From Deltaproteobacteria bacterium RIFOXYA12_FULL_61_11 (lineage in GTDB: Bacteria; Bdellovibrionota_F; JAHFAK01; YA12-FULL-61-11): 11,661 bases of DNA. The notes under the pieces were generated by a model that saw only the letters and a list, made by a program, of their open reading frames with translations, ran no database searches and had not been told where the DNA came from. Both the position numbers and the translations under genes were made by a program. The DNA lies in contig MGSU01000109.1 of the NCBI GenBank assembly GCA_001799195.1, positions 1 to 11,661 of the forward strand, in the 5' to 3' direction. Below, in pieces: positions 6,855 through 11,661 of the stretch (positions within the stretch are counted from its first letter, which is position 1; each line of letters opens with the position of its first letter).

Positions 6855-8294
6855 GTGAACGAGGGGATTGCCGATTTCGTGGGACGTGCGCGGGAATACG
6901 TGGCCCTGTACGAACACTTCCAGAACCTTGGCATGATCTGTAGGCAAGGCGATTTCTTCCCCGGCATCGCCTATCCCCCGGTGACCATGTATCCGCCGAT
7001 CGACCCTGACACCCTACTCGAAGGGTACTGTCCGCCTCGGGACGGCGCGTTCGATCTCTATCTCCATGTGCCCTTCTGTGATCGATGCTGCACCTATTGT
7101 CATTATCCGGTGCAGGTCCGTCCCGACGAGGCCGCGATCTCTGCCATGCTGGAGGCACTCGTCGGGGAACTCGACCTGTATCTGCGGCGTTTCGCGCTCG
7201 GCAGATTGAAGGTGCGTTCCATACTGTTGGGAGGAGGGACCCCAACCTATCTGCAACCGGCCGTACTCGACCATTTCCTCGGACAGGTGGCTTCTCGGAT
7301 CGATACGACTGCGGGTACGCAATTCAACGTCGATCTCGATCCGCAGACCATGCTTGGGACGATCGGAGCAGAGCGTTTAAGCGTTCTCGCCGCTCATGGT
7401 GTGGATCGACTCACCATCGGCATCAACTCCTTCGACGACCGCATCTTGGCCCACATGAACAGGCCCCACGATGCCGCGGAAGCCGTTATCGCTATCCGAC
7501 GGGCACAAGAGGTTGGATTCCAACTCGATATCGAATTCATCTTCGGCTATCCTCACCAGACGCTGGAGAGTTGGACCGACACCATGATGCAGGCCATAGC
7601 CCTGCAACCGGAGGAGATCCAGATCTACCGGTTGAAGGTGAAACCCTATGGCGACCGCACGGGGACCATTACTCGTATGATCGAGCGCAAGCAGATCGTC
7701 CAACCCGAATGGCAACAGGCCATCCTCATGAAACGTTGTGCCCATCTCCTCTTCGAGGCGGATGGCCGGGTCCAGACCTTGATACGTGTCTTCGCCAAGG
7801 ATCCGAACATCTATTCCCGCTATGCGGAGAGCCTCGATTGCACGCTGCGCGACCTCCTCGCCCTCGGACCTACGGCGTTCAGCAGTTTCCCCGATCGCTT
7901 CTTCTTGAACTGCGGAGATTTCCGCACCTATATCGAACGCATTCGTTCGGGTTGTTTGGCCATCGACCGCGGTGTACTCCGCAATCGAGAACAACAGGTG
8001 CGATGGGCTCTCGCCTTGCCGTTGCGTTGCCGCTCCGTCCGCAGGGGGCCTTTCGAACGACAGACCGGGGTTGCCTTGGACCGCGTGTTCCCGCTGAAAC
8101 TTCGACGACTCGAGGACCACGGGCTCCTCACCAGGGACGCGGAGGGGGTCGCGCTCACACCGAGGGGACGGTTCTTCGCCGACGAGATCGCGCTGCAGTT
8201 CTATCAGCCCCAGTTCCAACCGTTCCCGCGGGCCGACTACCGCGAGGGTCCCCTGAATCCTTACCACGATAGTGAACAGGCAGTAGTCGTCTGA
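6855..8294 (+). CDS. HemN/HemW-family radical SAM protein
   Basis: 479 residues from a GTG start preceded by GAGG (6847-6850) with a 4-base spacer; no better in-frame start is seen. About 65 residues of N-terminal extension precede the radical SAM core, which opens with LYLHVPFCDRCCTYCHYPV: C75, C79 and C82 give the CX3CX2C motif for the SAM-binding [4Fe-4S] cluster, with an extra Cys at 78. GGGTP follows near residue 126, then the HemN-like LTIGINSF, IEFIFGYPHQT and IYRLKVKPYG segments. The C-terminus (about 385-460) is a winged-helix-like HemN_C domain with RLEDHGLLTRD and LTPRGRFFADEI. Known relatives are the oxygen-independent coproporphyrinogen III oxidase HemN, the haem chaperone HemW and HutW/ChuW. 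The HemN-type CxxCxC ending of the cluster motif is absent (CHY here), and 479 residues is longer than the usual HemW of about 380. It is best called a HemN-like radical SAM protein of unknown substrate. No other haem gene is nearby. Confidence 0.87.
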   Translation: MNEGIADFVGRAREYVALYEHFQNLGMICRQGDFFPGIAYPPVTMYPPIDPDTLLEGYCPPRDGAFDLYLHVPFCDRCCTYCHYPVQVRPDEAAISAMLEALVGELDLYLRRFALGRLKVRSILLGGGTPTYLQPAVLDHFLGQVASRIDTTAGTQFNVDLDPQTMLGTIGAERLSVLAAHGVDRLTIGINSFDDRILAHMNRPHDAAEAVIAIRRAQEVGFQLDIEFIFGYPHQTLESWTDTMMQAIALQPEEIQIYRLKVKPYGDRTGTITRMIERKQIVQPEWQQAILMKRCAHLLFEADGRVQTLIRVFAKDPNIYSRYAESLDCTLRDLLALGPTAFSSFPDRFFLNCGDFRTYIERIRSGCLAIDRGVLRNREQQVRWALALPLRCRSVRRGPFERQTGVALDRVFPLKLRRLEDHGLLTRDAEGVALTPRGRFFADEIALQFYQPQFQPFPRADYREGPLNPYHDSEQAVVV

Positions 8295-8312
8295 GACGCA
8301 CGGCCTCGCTCG

Positions 8313-9182
8313 TCATCCCGAGAGGATGCAGGTGGTCCCGACCAGGGCGAGCAGAGCGCCGCACCAGCAGCGAGAGGTGATGCGTTCCTGTAAAACGAGG
8401 CGTGCCAGGGGCAGGGCGAACACGGGTTCGAGAGCGCACAGCGTGGTGGCGAGCGAGGCGTCGAGATGCTTGAAGGCAATATGGTAGAGCCAGAAGCCAC
8501 CGAGGGTCGAGAGCACGACGATCGGGAGTATGGCTTGCAGGAGGCGCAGGTCTGCAAGGGGAGAGAGCACGGGGCGGAGTTTCGAGCCGAGGGTCGCCCA
8601 GAGGAGAAGACCTGCCGTACCCGCGGCCATGCGGAGGAAGGTCGCTTGGAGGGGGAAAGCCTGTTCGAGGCCTTGTTTGGCCAACAAGGTAGCGGCCACC
8701 ATGCAACCCATGGCCATGAGGCCGAGGGTGAGACCGCGGGTGGATCGCGCCTGTCCACCGCCGGAGTGAGCAGGAGAAGCAACCAGGTACACCCCGAGGA
8801 GTACCAGGGCGATCCCAAGGTATTCGAGGAGAGACGGACGTTCGGTGAACAGGAGCATGGCTAGGACGATGGTCAGTACCTGCCCGATGGTGGTCAGGAG
8901 GACCAAGACGTGCGCGTCGAGCAATCGCAAGGCAGCGAAGAAGAGGGTGTCTCCGAGGGAGATGCCGAGCAGCCCACTGAGCAGGAGTAGTCCGAGGGTC
9001 CGCGCTTCGAGCTCGCTCGGACCTGCGAACAGAAGCGCCCCCCCGAGCAGGATCACGCTCAGCAGGCTTTTAACCAGGTTCAGGGCGAGAGGTTGTATAC
9101 GACCGGTCATTCGCTTGAAGAGAATGGTCGCCAAGGCCCAGGAGAAGGCCGTGCCCAGCGCGGCGAGGACTCCGAGGATCAT
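8313..9182 (-). CDS. EamA/DMT-family transporter
   Basis: 289 residues from the ATG at 9180-9182, almost wholly hydrophobic, with about ten transmembrane helices arranged as two EamA repeats (about 1-135 and 150-289). Family hallmarks include an early AFSWALATILFKR segment, LLGISLGDTLFFAALRLLDA, GQVLTIVLAMLLFTERPSLLEYLGIALVLLGVYL at the end of repeat 1, and the matching ALEPVFALPLARLVLQERIT and GALLALVGTTCIL at the end of repeat 2. Length and topology match drug/metabolite transporter carriers, which move amino acids, nucleotide derivatives or other small metabolites; some members are known SAM carriers, but substrate cannot be read from sequence. The ribosome site is weak. It is convergent with the HemN-like gene (18-base gap) and divergent from the HydE-like gene. 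Confidence 0.9.
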   Translation of the reverse strand: MILGVLAALGTAFSWALATILFKRMTGRIQPLALNLVKSLLSVILLGGALLFAGPSELEARTLGLLLLSGLLGISLGDTLFFAALRLLDAHVLVLLTTIGQVLTIVLAMLLFTERPSLLEYLGIALVLLGVYLVASPAHSGGGQARSTRGLTLGLMAMGCMVAATLLAKQGLEQAFPLQATFLRMAAGTAGLLLWATLGSKLRPVLSPLADLRLLQAILPIVVLSTLGGFWLYHIAFKHLDASLATTLCALEPVFALPLARLVLQERITSRCWCGALLALVGTTCILSG

Positions 9183-9319
9183 GGGATGAGCCCGGAGACG
9201 GGCTGAGCTACCAGGATCTGGCCACGGCGAGAGGAGGGACGCCTTTCATCCCGAGGAATCTGTGGTACCATGGCGCGGCCAGTGGGGGTTGATCGCCAAG
9301 GGGATGCTCCGGCAGTTGC
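9183..9319. other. Divergent intergenic region with small GNRA-loop hairpin
   Basis: These 137 bases separate the transporter start (minus) from the HydE-like start (plus). A perfect 6-bp stem AGCCCG/CGGGCT (9189-9194 and 9199-9204) closes a GAGA tetraloop as read on the plus strand; on the minus strand it would sit 6 bases before the transporter ATG, where it could affect ribosome access. TGGTACCA at 9263-9270 is a perfect 8-base palindrome. No pair of -35/-10 boxes is convincing on either strand, so promoters for the two genes are not assigned. Confidence 0.4.
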
Positions 9320-10288
9320 GTGGATAGGCAGGATATCATACAGGCCCTTCGTAGCAAGGGGCAGGAGCAGAAAGCCTTACACGCCAAGGCGTGTGCCGAG
9401 AGGGAACGGTTTTTTGGCAATCGAGTCGAGGTGCGTTCCGTCATCGAGTATGCCAGCGTCTGCCAGCGCAGGTGCCGTTATTGCGGGCTCTCCCAGGACA
9501 TTCAAAATCCCCGCTTCGTCCTGACCTCCAAACAATTCCTCGTAGCGATGGACGACGTGGTCGAGCGCGGACGCAGGGTGGTCCTGGTGCAGAGCGGAGA
9601 GGTCACCAACCAGGGGTTTCGTGAGGAGTTGCTCGAGAACTTCGCGAGGGTGAGGGAGCGGCATCCCGAGGTTGAGTTGATGTGCGGTTTCGGGACCCAG
9701 GACCTCGACTTCTATCAACGGCTGAGAGCGTGCGGGGTCCAGCGCTATCTGCTCAAGTTCGAGACAAGCGACGAGCACCTCTATCAAGAGCTCAAACCCG
9801 ACGACCAGCTCGAGCATCGCCTCGAACATCTCCAACTGCTCCGGGACGTGGGGTTCAAGGTGAGTTCCGGCAACATCACCGGCCTGCCCGGACAGAGTCC
9901 GGCCTTCATAGCCGACGATTTGTTGTTCTTGCGGGAACTCGCCGTACCCATGGGCAGCACCTCGCCCTTCATAGCCGGCGAGCACTGCGCTCTCGCCGGC
10001 TATCCCAATGCCGACCTGGATCTTACTCTCAATTGTCTCGCCCTGATGCGGCTCTTGTGCCCTACTATGCTCATACCTACGGTGAGTGCCCTCGAAATCG
10101 TATCACCCGGCGGCCTGGGACGGGGTTTACTGGCCGGGGCCAATGTCGTGACTATCCACGACGGGACCCCGCGACATCTCGAGGACCGGTACCGCATCTA
10201 CAAGAAAGAACGCCATCTCCCCAGGAACGAGGTCCTCTCGACGGTTGCGGCCCTCGGGCTTCGAGGGTTGAACACTCCCTTGACCTGA
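9320..10288 (+). CDS. HydE/BioB-type radical SAM enzyme (HydE-like)
   Basis: 322 residues from a GTG at 9320, the first start after an in-frame stop at 9290; no ATG is available and the ribosome site is weak (AGGGGA at 9299-9304 is rather distant). The radical SAM motif is C48-QRR-C52-RY-C55-GL, followed by VVLVQSGE, MCGFGTQ, YLLKFET, GNITGLPGQ, DDLLFLREL, LMRLLCP and LAGANVV. This order closely parallels the [FeFe]-hydrogenase maturase HydE as I recall it (LQSGED, YLLRHETAN, MVGLPGQ, DDLLFLKE, GPFIPHPDTPLA, CGANVI). Differences: RHETAN becomes KFETSD, SGEDP becomes SGEVT, GPFIPHPDTP becomes SPFIAGEHC, and the protein stops about 25 residues earlier than HydE, without the C-terminal Cys cluster. 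No hydF, hydG or hydrogenase gene is visible. It may be a HydE paralogue with another substrate; BioB or PylB are less likely. Confidence 0.82.
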   Translation: MDRQDIIQALRSKGQEQKALHAKACAERERFFGNRVEVRSVIEYASVCQRRCRYCGLSQDIQNPRFVLTSKQFLVAMDDVVERGRRVVLVQSGEVTNQGFREELLENFARVRERHPEVELMCGFGTQDLDFYQRLRACGVQRYLLKFETSDEHLYQELKPDDQLEHRLEHLQLLRDVGFKVSSGNITGLPGQSPAFIADDLLFLRELAVPMGSTSPFIAGEHCALAGYPNADLDLTLNCLALMRLLCPTMLIPTVSALEIVSPGGLGRGLLAGANVVTIHDGTPRHLEDRYRIYKKERHLPRNEVLSTVAALGLRGLNTPLT

Positions 10289-10307
10289 AATCCTGGGTAT
10301 GTACCGA

Positions 10308-10327
10308 GCAATGGTCGATTCCATTGC
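10308..10327 (+). terminator. Hairpin between HydE-like and exchanger genes
   Basis: GCAATGG (10308-10314) and CCATTGC (10321-10327) form a perfect 7-bp stem with a 6-base loop, 19 bases after the HydE-like stop. It is followed by a pyrimidine-rich stretch (10328-10347), not a true T tract, so it is at best a weak terminator or an RNA-processing/attenuation structure separating the two genes. Confidence 0.3.
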
Positions 10328-10366
10328 CTTCTCCTTCCCTCTCGTCTAGGCTCACGCGGTCCGGAT

Positions 10367-10374
10367 GGAGAGAG
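10367..10374 (+). promoter_or_regulatory. Ribosome binding site of the exchanger gene
   Basis: The purine run GGAGAGAG ends 6 bases before the ATG at 10381. It fixes the start of the exchanger there, although the same frame stays open far upstream through the HydE-like gene. Confidence 0.65.
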
Positions 10375-10380
10375 TCGATC

Positions 10381-11346
10381 ATGCAGCAACTCGTTCTCGA
10401 AACCCTCAGCTTCGTCCTGGGTTTGGTGGTCCTGGTCCTGGGGGCGGAGGCCCTGGTGCGAGGCGCTTCGACGGTGGCGCTCCGAGTAGGACTCCGACCG
10501 ATCATCATCGGCGTGACCGTGGTTGCCTTCGGCACCTCGCTGCCGGAGCTGTTCGTCTCCCTGGTCGCGGTGCTGCGTGGGAGCAATGACCTCTCGCTGG
10601 GCAACGTGGTTGGCAGCAACACCGCCAATATCGCCCTGATTCTCGGGTTGGCAGCGGTGGTGCGACCAATCCCCTTCGATCGCAAGGAGTTAGTACCGCA
10701 GCTCGCGTTCCTGGTTGCGACCTCCCTGGGCTTTTACTTGCTCTGCCTGGACCGAGTCTTGGGCCTCGTCGATGGGCTCGTGCTGCTCTTTGCCTTCGGC
10801 GCCTTCACCTGGTACTGCGTGCGGGCAGCGGCTGTGGAGGTCCCCACTACCTCCGAGTCGAAAGATCGAGCGGTGGGAGGGTGGTTCAAACCCCTGGCCA
10901 TGACCACCGGCGGTATTTGCTTGCTCCCCCTGGGGGCCCATTTCATGGTCACGGCGGCCGTGGCGGTCGGGCAACGGCTGGGGATCAGCGAAGCCGTTCT
11001 CGGCATTACCGTGGTGGCGGTGGGAACCTCGTTGCCCGAGCTGGCGACCTCGATGGTGGCTGCCTGGCGCAAGGAGGCCGCCATTTCCCTGGGCAACGTG
11101 GTCGGCAGCAATATTTTCAATGTGGTGTGTGTGCTCGGCCTCGTCGCCACGATCGGTGGGCTGATCGGCAAGCCGATGGACATCGCCCCCGTGTTCCTGG
11201 CAGAGGATGCGCCGATCATGCTTACCTTCACCGCAATCCTGATCCTGGCCGTGCTCTTCACCACGCGGCTGAGCCGTACCCTGGGGGTCTTCCTCCTTCT
11301 CGGATACCTCCTCTACAATCTCCATCTGTTTGGTCTCACGTTCTGA
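10381..11346 (+). CDS. Calcium/sodium antiporter (CaCA superfamily, YrbG type)
   Basis: 321 residues, about ten transmembrane helices, with the two internal repeats that define cation/Ca2+ exchangers. The alpha-1 repeat has GTSLPE at 51-56 and GNVVGSN at 74-80; alpha-2 has GTSLPE at 215-220 and GNVVGSN starting at 238. The Glu, Asn and Ser in these motifs form the ion-binding sites of the family. A short hydrophilic loop (about residues 150-165, VEVPTTSESKDRAVGG) lies between the halves; there is no large regulatory loop, as usual for the bacterial form. It sits in the inner membrane and exchanges Na+ (or H+/K+ in relatives) for Ca2+. The start is the ATG after GGAGAGAG. It begins 92 bases after the HydE-like gene and ends 30 bases before ligA, with which it could be co-transcribed. 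Confidence 0.93.
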   Translation: MQQLVLETLSFVLGLVVLVLGAEALVRGASTVALRVGLRPIIIGVTVVAFGTSLPELFVSLVAVLRGSNDLSLGNVVGSNTANIALILGLAAVVRPIPFDRKELVPQLAFLVATSLGFYLLCLDRVLGLVDGLVLLFAFGAFTWYCVRAAAVEVPTTSESKDRAVGGWFKPLAMTTGGICLLPLGAHFMVTAAVAVGQRLGISEAVLGITVVAVGTSLPELATSMVAAWRKEAAISLGNVVGSNIFNVVCVLGLVATIGGLIGKPMDIAPVFLAEDAPIMLTFTAILILAVLFTTRLSRTLGVFLLLGYLLYNLHLFGLTF

Positions 11347-11363
11347 TCGGGATTTTTTTGGGC

Positions 11364-11371
11364 AAAGGAGG
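11364..11371 (+). promoter_or_regulatory. Strong Shine-Dalgarno of ligA
   Basis: AAAGGAGG, a near-perfect complement of the 16S rRNA tail, ends 5 bases before GTG 11377. This favours GTG over the in-frame ATG at 11392. It is the best ribosome binding site in the window. Confidence 0.75.
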
Positions 11372-11376
11372 TGCCA

Positions 11377-11661
11377 GTGGACCTCGACAGCATGACTCGC
11401 GAAGAGTTGGAAGCAGCCCTGCGGGAGCACGACCGCCGCTATTTCCAGGAATATGCTCCGACCATCAGCGACGAGGACTACGATCGCTTGGTCGAGCGCC
11501 TGCGCGCTCTTGCCCCGGAGAGCCCTTTGTTGGCCAGGATCGGCAGTGACCTTGGAACCGGCAGGTTCGCGGTCGAGCACGAACGGCCGATGTTGTCCCT
11601 GGACAAAGGGTATGACGACGCGACCTTCCTGCGTTGGCTCGAGCGGGTCGAGCGAGAGCTG
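11377..11661 (+). CDS. ligA: NAD+-dependent DNA ligase, N-terminal fragment
   Basis: The first 95 codons are visible; the gene runs off the window. The sequence follows the LigA Ia domain and the start of the adenylation domain: YFQEYAPTISDEDYDRLVERL matches the conserved Y-x-x-x-x-P-x-I-S-D-x-E-Y-D-x-L motif that binds the nicotinamide mononucleotide part of NAD+, then ARIGSDL at the usual Q-R-V-G position, VEHERPMLSLDKGYDDATF for the H-x-x-P-M-L-S-L-D segment, and the RVERE helix. The adenylated lysine (KxDG) is further downstream and not seen. LigA seals nicks during replication and repair in the cytoplasm and is normally essential. The start is the GTG after a strong AAAGGAGG. The identification is secure; whether this is the housekeeping copy or a paralogue cannot be told from the fragment. 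Confidence 0.92.
   Translation, partial: MDLDSMTREELEAALREHDRRYFQEYAPTISDEDYDRLVERLRALAPESPLLARIGSDLGTGRFAVEHERPMLSLDKGYDDATFLRWLERVEREL

Noticed and set aside
7085-8272. 395-codon open frame inside the HemN-like gene on the same strand, and a 296-codon minus frame at 7377-8267
   Set aside because: Both lie wholly within a gene with intact radical SAM motifs; their translations are Arg/Pro- or Glu-rich low-information sequence. They are typical GC-rich shadow frames.
9682-10380. Upstream extension of the exchanger frame through the HydE-like gene
   Set aside because: The extended N-terminus is Arg/Ser/Pro-rich with no homology pattern, and a good ribosome site precedes the ATG at 10381, so the longer protein is an artefact of an open alternative frame.
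11345-11360. T7 run (11353-11359) after the exchanger stop as a terminator
   Set aside because: No GC-rich inverted repeat precedes the T run, and ligA starts 30 bases after the stop, so read-through is more likely.

Overview
The window is a piece of a GC-rich bacterial chromosome (roughly 60% GC by eye) that is almost entirely coding. It holds seven convincing protein genes plus the start of an eighth; no RNA gene, insertion sequence, CRISPR array or phage gene is visible. GTG/TTG starts are common. Large secreted proteins built from Gly-Ala-Thr collagen-like tracts, Cys-containing DUF7151-like units and Kelch blades, together with a membrane-fused spermidine-synthase-like protein, are typical of Myxococcota/deltaproteobacterial-type lineages and also occur in some spirochaetes. 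The phylum cannot be settled from this window.

Layout. 1-3005 (+): the 3' 1000 codons of a large extracellular repeat protein with collagen-like/Cys repeats, one Ig/cadherin-like domain, then twelve Kelch-type blades. 3084-5531 (+): an 815-residue polytopic membrane protein with a central spermidine-synthase-like Rossmann domain. 5538-6722 (-): a class I SAM-dependent methyltransferase with an apparent Sec signal peptide, convergent with the previous gene. 6855-8294 (+): a HemN/HemW-type radical SAM protein, divergent from the methyltransferase across a short region with plausible back-to-back promoters. 8313-9182 (-): a ten-helix EamA/DMT transporter. 9320-10288 (+): a HydE/BioB-type radical SAM enzyme. 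10381-11346 (+): a Na+/Ca2+ exchanger of the YrbG/CaCA type. 11377 to the end (+): the first 95 codons of NAD+-dependent DNA ligase (LigA).

How they relate. Most genes alternate in strand and look like single-gene units; only the last three are co-directional, with gaps of 92 and 30 bases. No single pathway is evident. The most striking theme is that four of the eight proteins are built on S-adenosylmethionine-type folds (SpeE-like, class I methyltransferase, HemN-like radical SAM, HydE-like radical SAM), with a DMT-family carrier among them. Joint function is only a hypothesis. The items most worth a second look are the exported methyltransferase, the HydE homologue with no hydrogenase genes in view and substituted motifs, the SpeE-like protein without the canonical aminopropyltransferase motif, and the recently duplicated collagen/Cys module of the surface protein.
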